The notes: a model not told the origin generated them from the letters alone. DNA of 64,000 bases from Nymphalis io (GCF_905147045.1 NC_065904.1:11346001-11410000), one strand, 5' to 3'. Positions 34,586 through 45,116 are shown, counted from the first letter of the stretch. Numbers and translations: made by a program.

Positions 34586-35265
34586 GCCCAGGATTTAAAT
34601 TCGGGTATTTTCGATTTGCTTCGAGAAAGAGATAGCTAGATAAACTTGGCTGTTATTTCTTTATTATATTTTAATTTTTCAATTCCATATATGGAGCGGA
34701 TTTAAGTTAGATTGCATCATATCATTTTTTTATATGGTATCTTTTTTATTCCACGCTATTGCGGACGAGTGGATTCTCCTCTCACTCGCTGGCAAGCTTT
34801 ACCGATGAGTATAATAAAACATATCACAGTTACGGAATACGCGATCGATTTTTCTACGTAAAAACTTAAGATTATCTTCGGCTTCTTCTTTTACACTGAT
34901 CGGAAATACAAGTCACTCTCTTATGTGTCAATTAGCTGCCATCGTATTGTCAAATCTCTAAGTGGTTCTGACGTCACCAGTTATTTAATTTTACTGATAG
35001 GTTACCTATGTTTGTTTAGAGGCTGTACAGCTTCACACAAGCGTGATTATTCATTGAAATCAACATAACCATTTTATGAGATTTTTCTGGACTATCATAT
35101 AAACTGGTATTTTGTTTGTGTATATTCATTCCATGTGTGTGATTTGTTTGTTTGTGTACCGCGTTCATGAATTTCTGATTTGCCTAAAGGTCGACTAGCG
35201 GAGAATGCCTTCAGGCATTTAGCCCGACTTTTATTCCAACTACACAATTTTGTTGGTTAATAAGG
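34586..35265. other. Unique AT-rich sequence
   Basis: No gene or repeat family is recognised. A CRE-type tgacgtca lies at 34969-34976. Confidence 0.4.
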
Positions 35266-35412
35266 CTTTTTTCAAATAAAGTAAATTCTTAAAATCGCTT
35301 TTGAATTGTCATTTAACAAGATGAACTAAATGTAAAACTACCATCGTTCTAAAATGCGGATTTACCGAGAAGAACAATCCTTAAGTTCACTAACGTACCC
35401 ATTATTACTGAT
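35266..35412 (+). repeat. Family G repeat
   Basis: Contains cgcttttgaattgtcattta, then aaaactaccatcg, then accgagaagaac. It is an old interspersed repeat with a core that I recognise from lepidopteran genomic DNA; its class is uncertain. Confidence 0.55.
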
Positions 35413-35528
35413 TATAAAAGATATATATTATATTAAGATAAAAAAGTGTGGAGTTAGTATTCGTTAATTTCTATAATTCGTTAATTCTATTTATCCAGAG
35501 GGTGGATCTACCAGTTATCTGTCCGATA

Positions 35529-36088
35529 GATATGTCAAAACCTGAGACCAAGGATCAATTCTACGGCCAGCTCGATGAGACAGTGTGCAGGGTGAATCCA
35601 ACTGACAGACTGCATATTTTGGGTGACTTTAATGTCCGCGTCAGTCAGGGCACATCAGCCTGGCCTGAATGACTCGGTACACACGGCATAGGCAAGCTTA
35701 ACGACAACGGACAACGACTGTTGGAGTTTTGCTCAAGGCACCAGCTATGTGTTACCAACACCTTTTTAAAGGCAAAATGATGCGGAAAGTCTCGTGGATG
35801 CACCCTCGATCTAAACACTGGCACCAATTAGACCTTGCTCTTACAAGAAGGAGGGATCAACGGGAAACGCTCCACACGCAGGCGTTTCACAGTGCCGAGT
35901 GCGACACCGATCACAGCCTCGTTGCTACTAAAGTCCGACTTGTCCCTAGGAGAGTCCTTTCTTCCAAGCCACTCGGTCGAAAAAAGATAAATCCTTTCAA
36001 GACTCGTGACATGGAAGTAGTGGAGTCATTTGGGGAACTCGTCCGCGAAGAAGTTGCAACTTGGGACAGTACGGCATCAGCGCGAGTC
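35529..36088 (+). pseudogene. LINE endonuclease domain, broken
   Basis: The domain would nick target DNA to prime reverse transcription. The motif ILGDFNVRV (GDFN at 35622-35633) and DTDHS (35903-35914) are the metal-binding and catalytic landmarks of the endonuclease/exonuclease/phosphatase fold. The N-terminal part is missing because of 5' truncation. An in-frame stop follows SAWPE at about 35670, a frameshift lies near 35762 (between VTNTF and KGKMMRKVSW), and stops occur at 36089-36094. The domain is typical in sequence but dead. Confidence 0.88.
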
Positions 36089-36094
36089 TAATGA

Positions 36095-36612
36095 GAAAAA
36101 GTCAAGTCTCAGTCTCTTCTCACTGACACTGCAGGCAAGGTTTTTGGCTATCAAAAAGCAAAATCTTACGACTGGTTTCAAGAAAACGAGGAGCACTTAC
36201 TTCCCTTGATTGACTCAGAACGCCAAGCCGATTTAAATTTTCGCCTTAACCCTTGCGATGCGACGCGTGAAGATCTCACGAAGGCAAAAGCCTCAATCCA
36301 GCATAGCACGCGTTTCTTTGTAAATGCGTATTGGACAGAGCTTTGCCAAAGCATCCAAGCGTGCGCAAAAAAGAGCGAACAAAAGCGGGCATCAAAAGAG
36401 CTCTTGGACTTACTCCAAAAAAGACGGCACCTCTCAAGGAAACTGACGGTTTTGTTATAACAGACAGCTCCCGTCAGATGGCAAGATGGGTGGAATACTA
36501 CAAGGGGCTCTACTCGTGCCCAGTGGATATTCAGCCAGAAGCAGTGGAGCTTGTCCCGAATCTGGCAACTTGGCACGAGCTAGACGTTGCACCCACAGTA
36601 GAGGAACTTTAA
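36095..36612 (+). pseudogene. LINE linker region, broken
   Basis: The frame continues after two adjacent stops with LLTDTAGKVFGYQKAKSYDW and reaches about 36384. It then shifts by one frame to KRALGLTPKKTAPL and ARWVEYYKGLYS, a segment that precedes the reverse transcriptase fingers in related LINEs. It ends at VEEL, where sequence resumes far downstream in the protein. Confidence 0.8.
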
Positions 36613-37551
36613 CGTTGCTCATGACCAAGCTCAACTCCAGAGTCTAATGGACAAATTTGCCAGAGCATGTGACCTCTTTTCAATGTCTATAAACTGCAAG
36701 AAGACCGTTATTTTAGCGCAAGGATGTTTAGAGCAACCAGTCATCTTGCTTAACGGTGCACCTTTACAGGTGGTTAACAAATTTTGCTACCTTGGGTCGC
36801 ATTTGTCGAGCAATCTCTCGCTTGATGCAGAGATCGACTTCCGCATCGGCAAAGCAGCCTCTACGTTCGGGAGGCTCTGTACAAGGGCTTGGGATAACAG
36901 ACACCTTACGGTAAAAACGAAAATGCTTGTTTACCAATCATGTGTTCTAAACACACTCTTGTATGGAGCAGAAACGTGGACAACGTACGCAAAACAAGAA
37001 CGCCGACTAAACACATTTCACTTGCGCTGTCTTCGGAACATTCTGGGCATCACATGGCAGGCATCGCGTGACAAACTAGTATGTTCTAGGCGAGGCACAG
37101 CTGCCTAGCATCATGGCCATTCTCAAGAAAAAAACGGTTACGGTGGCTGGGACACGTGCATAGAATGGAGCAGACTCGTCTTCCAAGGCAAATACTACTG
37201 ACCCAACCCACCCACCGGAGAGGTTGTGTATGCAAAGAGGTCTGTTGGGCGGCCTATGCTCCGTTACAAAGATTGCGCTAAGCGTGATATGGTTGCGTTT
37301 AACATCCCTAGCAATCGATGGGAGGAACAGAGGACCGTGCCAAGTGGCGACGCCTTATTCACGAAGGTCAATCAAAGCATGACAATGCCTGGTTTAAATT
37401 ACTAAAAGAAAAACGCACTAGGCGTCATGAGCGGGCTTCAAACCCCCGCCCATCTGGGGGCGCATACACTTGCCGGAAGTACGGCCGAAGGATCCTCTCT
37501 CGCATTGGTCTTTTCAGTCATGAACGCAAGTGCCTTCGCGATGCCGCTTAA
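36613..37551 (+). pseudogene. LINE reverse transcriptase C-terminal region, broken
   Basis: After the deletion junction the protein reads NVAHDQAQLQSLMDKFARAC, normally just after the catalytic aspartates. Then come FCYLGSHLS, RIGKAASTFGRL and LYGAETWTTYAKQE (LYGAETW at 36959-36979), the thumb-side motifs. Frame breaks follow near 37080 and across the segment with RWLGHVHRME in another frame. The C-terminus ends with a zinc-finger-like YTCRKYGRRILSRIGLFSHE, in which the second expected cysteine appears as tyrosine. Confidence 0.85.
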
Positions 37552-37615
37552 ATCATCTGTCAAAGATGCAGAGGCCTATATATATAATTCGTTAATTCTA
37601 TTTAATTATCTAGAA

Positions 37616-37905
37616 CCGAAATAGCCCCGTGGTTAGAACGCGAATCTTCACCGATAATCGTGGATTCAAACCTGGACAAGCACTCCTGAATGTGCTTTTC
37701 AAGTGCTTAATCTCTGTTTATAATTTATCTCATACTCGACGGCGAAGGAAAACATCGTGAAGACCCTGGATATGTCTAATTTTACAGAAATTCTGCCACT
37801 TGTGTATTCCACCAACCCGCATTGGAGCAGTGAGGTGGTTATAAGTTCCAAACCTTCTCTTCAAAAAAAGAGAGGAGCCCTTAGTGGGACATTCACAGTT
37901 ACTAC
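37616..37905 (+). mobile_element. SINE-B, full length but worn
   Basis: Head gccccgtggttagaacgc, B-box region ggattcaaacctggacaag, body to aggagcccttagtgggacat. It begins about 12 bases beyond the right target duplication of the LINE, so it is a separate insertion. Confidence 0.85.
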
Positions 37906-37949
37906 AATTTTAATTGTCGAAAAAGTGTAACAAATAAGTTTTTTTGGTT

Positions 37950-38046
37950 CTTCTCGGTAGAATATACATTTCAAACCTGTGGTAGCTTTAGTTTTAATTT
38001 AATATTTTAAAATGACGATGCAAGAGCTTACTTGAATAAAGTTTGT
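37950..38046 (-). repeat. Family G repeat
   Basis: Reverse of the family: ttcttctcggtagaatatac, then aaacctgtggtagcttta, then gagcttacttgaataaag. Confidence 0.6.
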
Positions 38047-38640
38047 AAAGATTTGATAGGATTCATTATATTTTCAATTTAATGTTAAAATAAACAAACA
38101 GTGTATTGTATGTACCTTACATTTTGTTATAAACATATGTATATTTTTTCGAATATATAATTTCATATTCATGATTTATATAGATTAACAAAATAAACTA
38201 TATATATAATATAATATTTATAATTTAATTCTTAAATTATAGTTATGTATATTGAGCCATTAAAATACATGTAAATTTTATCTTAACACGAAATCAAGAC
38301 ATGACCAACAACATAGATGTTGCTGTTCTGGTTTTAAAGTGTTTAAATCTAGACTTTAATCTAGTCTACTCCAAGTCTAGATCTCAAATAGAAAGTCTAA
38401 TTTTCTGAGAACACTAATCAGATGTGTTTCAGTGATTTATTATAGGATCTGTTTATTTAATTAAATAAGTTACGAGATGGTTCATTGGATTAACACGTTG
38501 GTTTGAATGAAATGTTAAGAAAACTTTATTGGTATTTTCTTTTTTATCGTCCATTCCGTCCACAGGCAAAAGATATTCTTCAATCAATATATTTTCCCTG
38601 TAATCAATATCAAAATATATATAATAATCAATATAGTACT
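38047..38640. other. Unique AT-rich sequence
   Basis: Short inverted copies of tctagact/agtctaga lie at about 38346-38382. No gene is recognised; the 129-codon frame at 38503-38892 runs into the SINE-D copy and is not supported. Confidence 0.4.
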
Positions 38641-38641
38641 T

Positions 38642-38880
38642 TGACTTCCTCGTTGGTCTACTGGCTAGATAGATATAAGGCCGCAGATCCCGAGGTCCTG
38701 GGCTTAAACCAGTCAGCCAATATATATTTTTTGTGTTTCCTAGAAGTTGGAAGTACTCACACTCCCGTGTCTCGAAAATTACGTATAGCCGTCCTATGTC
38801 TGAACTCTTTCGAATATTATCGGATTGCCTTCCTATCGGATTATGAGAGTGTGAGAGTAGATATCATGATTAGTGGTCCA
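38642..38880 (+). mobile_element. SINE-D, head and body
   Basis: tRNA-like head cctcgttggtctactggcta and cccgaggtcctgggcttaaa, then gttggaagtactcacactcc and ccttcctatcggattatgag. The 3' tail is not clear. Confidence 0.8.
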
Positions 38881-39118
38881 TTGAGGATGTAAGGAATAAT
38901 TTTTAATTTCCAATTTCAATGCTCAAATGTTTCCAAGTAGTGGAGTGACAACGTACGATACTCCAATTGCTTTTTTCTCCCAGTTAAAAAGAAACAATAC
39001 TTCTGCCATAGCTGAACTAAAAAATCCTTCGTTAGAGAGATGTATTAAATTTGGACTATTAAAATTTTGAACTATAATATTTTCTGGCAATCGTGTGGTA
39101 TAATCACAAATTATACTA

Positions 39119-39366
39119 CACCCGGGCAAGCACCACTGAATTTTCATGTGCTTAATTTGTGATTATAATTCATCTCGTGCTTTACGGTGAAGGAAAACAT
39201 CGTGAGGAAACCTGCATGTGTCTAATTTCACTGAAATTCTGCCACATGTGTATTCCACCAACCCGCATTGGAGCAGCGTGGTGGAATAAGCTCCAAACCT
39301 TCTCCTCAAAAAGAGGTCTTTAGCCCAGCAGTGGGACATTCACAGGCTGTTACGGTTACGGTTGCG
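39119..39366 (+). mobile_element. SINE-B, 5' truncated
   Basis: Starts at cccgggcaagcaccactgaa, directly after the B-box region, and ends with a ttacggttacggttgcg tail. It is well preserved apart from a small loss at ctcaaaaagaggtctttag. Confidence 0.92.
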
Positions 39367-40105
39367 TTACGTGTGGTATAAATAAAAAAATACTCTATCT
39401 TGAACGAATGGCAATCAATCAGTAAAAATATATTTCCAAATATGAACGTAAATTTCTTCATTTAATAATTTTGTCCTTTGTACCGCCATAATTTTTGTGG
39501 AATTTCAAACGAGACGCTTCGTGTCAGGATCGTCAGACATAATGTAAAATTTGCATGAATTACGTAGTTTATAACCGGCCGTATTATTGTTTGGACTTCA
39601 GAATTGCGGAATACGAAAATATTTTCGTGGAATTTACGGGAAAAGAATTCTTATAGATCGCTTCATTTATTGGAGCCTCCGGACAATAATGAATCGTGAA
39701 CTTAATGAAGTACTCCTTTCAATTTTATTTAATGGTGTAATTTTTTGTTGGTATTTAAGAATCGACGATGTTTTTTATGTTAAAGATCTTTACCATTGAA
39801 AATTTGTGTATAATTTAAACGTTTTACGGGTCCGTACAACAATGAAATAAGAAAAAAAGTCTGTAATTATGATTTTTTGAAAATTTATTGTTTGCAAAGT
39901 TCTTTGAGTGCGATGTTTGTGATATTTTAAGGTCTGTTCCACAGACGTATACTTAAGAACTGCAATAATGAACTTATGAGGGTTACCGACATTCACCACT
40001 AATGATGATAAAGGCCTGGCCCATCAACTTGGTACATATTTCAGGAGCCAGTTCCTTTCTATATACTTGAATTTATCCCATTTACTTTATTTGGAGCTTT
40101 GAGAA
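39367..40105. other. Unique AT-rich sequence
   Basis: Two frames (39587-39799 plus, 39790-39999 minus) have no recognised motif. No gene is called. Confidence 0.4.
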
Positions 40106-40109
40106 AGCC

Positions 40110-40215
40110 CGCCAGGGTTGGTACTACTCATTTCACCATCATAGAAGAGTCAGTGGACCAGTGTAATTACAAGTACAATGGACATAATATTATTTTAGTT
40201 TCCAAGGTTGGTGGG
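40110..40215 (+). mobile_element. Family A fragment, diverged
   Basis: Keeps ccgccagggttggtactact, ccagtgtaattacaagtaca and tttccaaggttggtggg. Confidence 0.6.
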
Positions 40216-41000
40216 ATTCCATAAAAATAAATTAAATTTTAGAAAGCTTATTTGGTTAAGTTACACTATGTTAAAGTTATATTAGACACAACTGTACTTA
40301 TTCAACAATTTAAGTTCATTCTTTTCATTTACATAGCACATTAATTATATTTATATAATGACAGATATGATATATAATAATTTTCATAATTTAAAATCAA
40401 TTCCAATTGTGAAGCCATCGAAGCGATAGAGCAATGAACGACTTGTTTTACTTCAAACCGCACTGCCTGAATCGCTATTGCGAGTTGCAGTTTGTTTGAC
40501 AATTAGTTCGCACACCGCAGTTTCAGGGCTCGGGTTGTGTGAGGGGCAGTGAATGCGGACAAGATCTTGTATTGTTTATTATTATTATCTACGGGAGTAC
40601 GAGTGCACGAAATAGAGTCAGTAATTCAAAGAAGTGGCATTGTTTTTTTTTTGGCAGAAATGTAAATAAAAAATGCATAAAATATGATATTTGATTTCTA
40701 ATAAAAAATACATAAGAGTACACATTCGTACACTTTCATTTGACATATATTTTATTTTTATATTATTTCTATGTTCAATACAATAAACACGTTTCTAACT
40801 TATTTTTTTCTTAAAATTTACTACTTGTAACCTATGGTGGCTATGGTGGCTATGTTTGGAAAAAATAATTATTTTGTCTTGCATGAAAATCAACAAATAC
40901 TGACTCCACGCGTTCTTATCATCAATCTTCTTCTGCCTAGCGTTTTCCCGGCTTAGTAACGCCAGGGTCCGTAGTATTGTTATCATCAATATAACGTTTT
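40216..41000. other. Unique sequence
   Basis: The segment 40400-40620 is less AT-rich and non-repetitive (ccgcactgcctgaatcgcta, gggctcgggttgtgtgaggg). No open frame or motif identifies it. Confidence 0.35.
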
Positions 41001-41003
41001 ATT

Positions 41004-41354
41004 GCAAAAATAATGTCCTCCAGATCGATTTCGGCCAAGGCGGCCAATCTCAAGAGAGATTAGCCAACTATACAGAAGATATTGCACAAGTGTGTGCGCA
41101 AACACAGGTGTACTCTCTATTCCCTAAGTCTCATAATCCGATGGGATGGCAATCTGACACGAGCGGAAAGAGTTCAGGCACAGGACACACAGGAGTACAC
41201 ACTTCCAAATTCCAGAATCCGGGCTGCTACCGAGAATTTTCTGACAGAAAAACTCAATAACTTTTTATTGGCCCGACCTGGGAATTGAACATAAGACCTC
41301 CGGGTCTGCGGCCTTACATCAAGCCACTAGACCAACGAGGCAGTCGCAAAATAA
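41004..41354 (-). mobile_element. SINE-D, complete copy with probable target duplication
   Basis: gcaaaaataa (41004-41013) and gcaaaataa (41346-41354) flank the element and differ by one base of an A run. On the minus strand the head is gactgcctcgttggtctagt and the 3' end is aggacat. The body is close to the copy at 3253-3615. The frame at 41082-41288 is a chance frame. Confidence 0.9.
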
Positions 41355-41858
41355 GTCCTTATTTCAATGTTATTTTGAATTAAATATAAAGTATTAAAAA
41401 TATAATTTGCATAATCTTATTGTAGAAAAGAATAACGTGCCTTAAATATGTAGAGTTGGCAATTTAGTGTTATATCAATAGAGTAGCTATAAATCCTATT
41501 CCGAATTCAACGTTAATTACCTATTAATATTCGTGTCCTCTCTAGTAGTTTCTATAGTTATTGTCAGCACGCCGAGGTCTGCGTGTTATGGTCATCTCAA
41601 GCACATGTGGTGTGTTATTTTCATATCGCGATATTAAGTTTGAATTACATACAATAATTGTATTTTTTTGTTTTTCAATTTGAGCCAAAATGGTGTAATA
41701 GAAAGAAAGTGTAGATCCTGACAAAATGACACTGGTTCGAATACGTGCAAGAAGCGTTGAATTTAATATAATATTGACTGTTTTCTTAATTAGATCTGTT
41801 TATATTTAATAAATATTTATTAAAAAAAATTCAGCATACACATATTTTTTTTAAACAG
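41355..41858. other. Unique AT-rich sequence
   Basis: No gene is recognised; the 60-codon minus-strand frame at 41542-41724 has no motif. Confidence 0.4.
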
Positions 41859-41859
41859 C

Positions 41860-42000
41860 AATCGTATATTTTATTTAAGTTATAAAAACACTTTTGAATG
41901 GTCATCTAGCAAGATTAATTTAAATATAAATTTACCATGTAGAACCTACCGTTAAGAACCGGTAAGAAACTCAGTAGTAACTCTTTTCATGTAAAATAAA
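41860..42000 (+). repeat. Family G repeat
   Basis: Contains acacttttgaatggtcatct, then accgttaagaaccggtaaga, then aactcagtagtaactctttt. Confidence 0.6.
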
Positions 42001-42044
42001 TAAATAAAAAAAGTAAATATACATATATAAAGGATTGTTTTTTG

Positions 42045-42092
42045 TCACAAACACACACACAGTCATACACACACATATGTATATATATATTT
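42045..42092. repeat. (CA)n and (TA)n microsatellite
   Basis: acacacacacacagtcatac, then acacacacatatg leading into a short TA run. Confidence 0.85.
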
Positions 42093-42900
42093 CGATTTTA
42101 GATTTATAAATATTTTATATTATAGGACATGTTGAGACCTTATCTTTATAGCTAATATTATAAAGAGGAAACGTTTTTATAACCCGATTTAATAATTAAT
42201 TCACCATTAGAAAGCTTCTTTATTCGGAAATGACACAATCTACATATCATTTCATTAATATTATTTAATAACATATGTATATAAGTCTTATAGACACAAA
42301 AATCCTCCCGCGCCTTCTTCGACATTCATAAACAATAAAAGTGAACAAGACAAAAAACACCAATAATTTTAAATGTCACACGAAAAAATAACGCATACAC
42401 TTCGGTTCGGAATAACAATTATCTAAATAACATCTCAAAATTGCTTTCTTTATTCGTCTATAAAAATGACCGGCCATTATCATAACCGTTGGCTTCAAAT
42501 ATTTAAAATAATAGATCATATGGATAAACTTTAACAATAGGTTTGCATTGAATCAATGAATATGAGGTTCAATTATTTATTTCATGACAACAACTAATGT
42601 TCTTTCTTTCATCTCACACGTTGTCGTGTTTTTGGTTTTGTCATAGATTAAAAATATGGATACCCTCTTCATCTACATCCGGTTGATTATATACAAGAAT
42701 TTATAAGTTTTGCTTACGAATGAAAGTATTATATACGAGGTCTAATCAAAAAGCGTATAAAGAACGTTTTGTTGATATCGCTTGTGACATATGACTTATG
42801 GGAATGATTATTGGTTCCTATATCTTGATTTACGTTTCTATAATTTATATTCATATTCAGACATCATTATACAATATATAATCCTAATAATTAGTTAATA
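42093..42900. other. Unique AT-rich sequence
   Basis: A motif atacgaggtctaatcaaaaa at about 42731-42750 resembles the end of mariner-like elements, but no partner end was found. No gene is recognised. Confidence 0.35.
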
Positions 42901-42902
42901 AA

Positions 42903-42974
42903 ACGTGGGCTAGAATCAAACTCACGTCCGTTATCGCATCCGTTATAGTGCCAATATGCCAACCACTCATATTA
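42903..42974 (-). repeat. tRNA-like SINE head fragment
   Basis: On the minus strand, tgagtggttggcatattggc resembles an A box and cgtgagtttgattctagccc a B box at about the tRNA spacing. There is no acceptor pairing, so it is not a tRNA gene. It matches none of families B, C or D. Confidence 0.4.
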
Positions 42975-43472
42975 GGCAATATTATATATACACATAATAT
43001 AAGGACAATTACTGCTATTATGAAATTGTGTCACATCATTCCAAGGACGCAACGTGGTGAGTGAGGCTCTAAACTTTTCGCTAAGAGGAACGTTTGTTGT
43101 ATTATTCTCTGACCGAAAAAATGATTCACAAACGCCTTTAAAACATATCATCTCAGTTGACATAGAGCGATAAACGCCAAAAAATCGTAAATTACAGCCG
43201 TAATACAACCCTAAAAGCGACAGCAGAATGCAATACAGATTGAATGAATTACGGTTTTTTTTTAAATGATCGTAAAAATATTTTCGGAGCGTTTTGTTCG
43301 ACTTCCCGTTTCTGAAATTATATACTTCGAAGAAGTTCGGGATTATTAGGATGGAACGGTGTTGCCATATGGAAAAATTGGCCATTGTGTGTATGTTTGT
43401 TTGTTGTGTTGTATGTTTGAAGTCGTAAATTTTGATGTCATTTTGTTTGTTTGTTTGACACAAAAATAACAC
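42972..43472 (-). CDS. Uncharacterised 166-codon open frame
   Basis: This is the longest open frame in the window that does not overlap a recognised mobile element. I do not recognise the protein. The predicted 166 residues have a hydrophilic N-terminus (residues 1-30), a basic stretch at about 57-75 (GKSNKTLRKYFYDHLKKNR), one short hydrophobic segment at about 77-92 that could span a membrane, and a Cys-containing C-terminal half. A second in-frame Met lies at residue 30. From the base composition, a chance frame this long is not expected in 64 kb. However, there is no homology, no splice context and no promoter evidence. It could be a decayed element or an accidental frame. Confidence 0.25.
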   Translation of the reverse strand: MLFLCQTNKQNDIKIYDFKHTTQQTNIHTMANFSIWQHRSILIIPNFFEVYNFRNGKSNKTLRKYFYDHLKKNRNSFNLYCILLSLLGLYYGCNLRFFGVYRSMSTEMICFKGVCESFFRSENNTTNVPLSEKFRASLTTLRPWNDVTQFHNSSNCPYIMCIYNIA

Positions 43473-43649
43473 TTAACTCGTAAGAAATTAATGGCCACGG
43501 ATTGGCGCGGTAATCAAGTAAAGAGTGTTTAGACGTATTTTATAATGTACACTTAAAACGTGCAATTGATGATAAGTGGGTCAATGATACGTGAACAAAA
43601 ACAAAAATCAATAAAAAATATTGTTTTGTTTCAACAGCTCAATACCTCG

Positions 43650-43725
43650 AGAGCCGATGACCCAACACATTGATTTTAAACAAATATCATAAGTTCAAAT
43701 CCAGGCAAGCAGCGCTGTGTTTCCG
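43650..43725 (+). mobile_element. SINE-B head fragment, diverged
   Basis: gagccgatgacccaacacat, then aagttcaaatccaggcaagc and agcgctgtgtttccga, resemble the tRNA-related head of family B. Confidence 0.5.
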
Positions 43726-43733
43726 AAGATACA

Positions 43734-43969
43734 GTACAGTAACAGCCTGTGAATGTTCCACTGCTGGGTTAAAGCCTCCTCTCCTTTTTTTTCGAGTAGG
43801 TTTTTATCTTTTTAAAATGCGGCTTGGTGGAATATACATGTAGCACCTTCAAGCGAGATGAATTATAAACACAAAATAAGCACATGAAAAATTCAGTGGT
43901 GCTTGCCGGGGTTTGGACCCGCAATATCGGTGTAATACACGCGTTTTAACCACAGGGCCAACTCGGCTT
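43734..43969 (-). mobile_element. SINE-B, internally deleted
   Basis: From taacagcctgtgaatgttcc to gggccaactcggctt. Bases are missing in the middle (tggaatatacatgtagcacc joins directly to ttcaagcgagatgaatta). Confidence 0.85.
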
Positions 43970-43973
43970 GAAA

Positions 43974-44020
43974 TTTTTTTTTTTTTTATAGAATAGGAAG
44001 GCGGACGAGCATATGGGCCA
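43974..44020 (-). mobile_element. Family A 3' end, extreme 5' truncation
   Basis: A T run, then atagaataggaaggcggacg and agcatatgggcca: about 33 bases of element plus the poly-A. It lies four bases from the head of the SINE-B at 43734-43969. Confidence 0.85.
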
Positions 44021-44187
44021 AATGCAATACATATAAAATATATTATGGTTATTAAGCAATTACAGTGTATAAAATAGTTAATACGTCCTAGAACGCGTCT
44101 ATTTACAAAGGTAATCGTATCAATGTATGATAATGTCATATAAAAATATTTTTTTACTGTAATATATAAATTTTGTTTTTGTTTGTA

Positions 44188-44300
44188 TGAGCGAATATAG
44201 TTCAGTGGTCACTACACATGAATGTAACCACAGATTGCAGATTCAAACACGGACAAGCAGCATTGAATTTTCGTGTGCTTAATTTGTGTTTATAATTTAT
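44188..44300 (+). mobile_element. SINE-B head and early body, diverged
   Basis: gcgaatatagttcagtggtc, then cagattcaaacacggacaag, then tcgtgtgcttaatttgtgtt. The 3' half is absent. Confidence 0.7.
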
Positions 44301-44381
44301 GTAATTAAGTTTTAGTTTATCTATATTTTTGTGTTATATGAATTTCCTGTAGCTATTTTTTTTATGTTTAATTACAAGCGG

Positions 44382-44743
44382 TGTTTACCTATAAAATAAA
44401 GTTCTAACCACTAGGCCGAGATGGCCTAGTGGTAAGAACGCGTGAATCTTAACCGATGATCGTGGGTTCAAGCCCGGGCAAGCACCACTGAATTTTCATG
44501 TGCTTAATTTGTGTTTATAATTCATCTCGTGCTTAACGGTTACGGTGAAGGAAAACATCGTGAGGAAACCTGCATGTGCCTAATTTCATTGAAATTCTGC
44601 CACATGTGTATTCTACCAACCCGCATTGGAGCAGCATGGTGGAATAAGCTCCAAACTTTCTCCTCAAAAGGGAGAGGAGGCCTTAGCCCAGCAGTGGGAC
44701 ATTAACAGGCTGTTATTGTTGTATTGTTGTTGTTTACCTATAA
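44382..44743 (+). mobile_element. SINE-B with fold-back head and 13-bp target duplication
   Basis: tgtttacctataa is repeated perfectly at 44382-44394 and 44731-44743. The main element starts at about 44415 with ggccgagatggcctagtggt and is otherwise full length and well preserved, ending in a ttgttgtattgttgttg tail. Just before it, gttctaaccactaggcc (44401-44417) is an inverted copy of the head, matching 16 of 17 positions of 44423-44439 across a 5-base spacer. Because this extra piece lies inside the target duplication, it came in with the insertion. Confidence 0.9.
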
Positions 44744-45115
44744 TTAGTTGTTATTCTTTGTATGTATTTTTTTAAATGTATTAAGTGTTATATTCAGTGT
44801 ATACAACTATTGGTAAAACTTAATAAATAAATAAATAAATGTGCTCAACAGTGAAGAAAAAACGACATACTGACATTTGGAGTTACTTTTCGCTACTTTA
44901 TATAATATTGAATTAAAGTCATCAGGATAACATAAAACAATAAAAGTGCTATGAAAATCTATTAATTTCACGATCCAATTGCTACCTAATTCTGTATCAT
45001 GATAACTAAATATTCATAAAATAAAATCCTTTTATTGGAATGTTATTCAATACCCCAGATCCCAAAGTAAATATTTAATATGATGCTTATAATATAAATT
45101 CTCTAATTTATTCTA
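44744..45115. other. Unique AT-rich sequence
   Basis: An (AATA)n run lies at 44821-44841. No gene is recognised. Confidence 0.4.
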
Positions 45116-45116
45116 A

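Larger units (their letters stand above)
35472..37604 (+). mobile_element. 5'-truncated, internally deleted LINE with 22-bp target duplication
   Basis: A perfect 22-bp direct repeat, starting tataattcgttaattctat, lies at 35472-35493 and 37583-37604. Between them sits a non-LTR retrotransposon fragment: an apurinic-type endonuclease region, a linker, and the C-terminal part of the reverse transcriptase region. The catalytic palm with its FADD-type motif is missing at a junction near 36610. Frameshifts and stops break the frame throughout. It cannot make an active enzyme. The clean duplication shows that the present left and right ends are the insertion ends, so the 5' truncation dates from insertion. 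The clade was not determined. Confidence 0.9.

Noticed and set aside
38503..38892. 129-codon open frame
   Set aside because: Most of it is SINE-D read through, including the tRNA-like head.
40828..40850. Short tandem ggtggctat repeat
   Set aside because: Only two units; ordinary slippage.
42731..42752. Possible mariner-like end (cgaggtctaatcaaaaag)
   Set aside because: No second terminal repeat and no TA-flanked unit could be identified.
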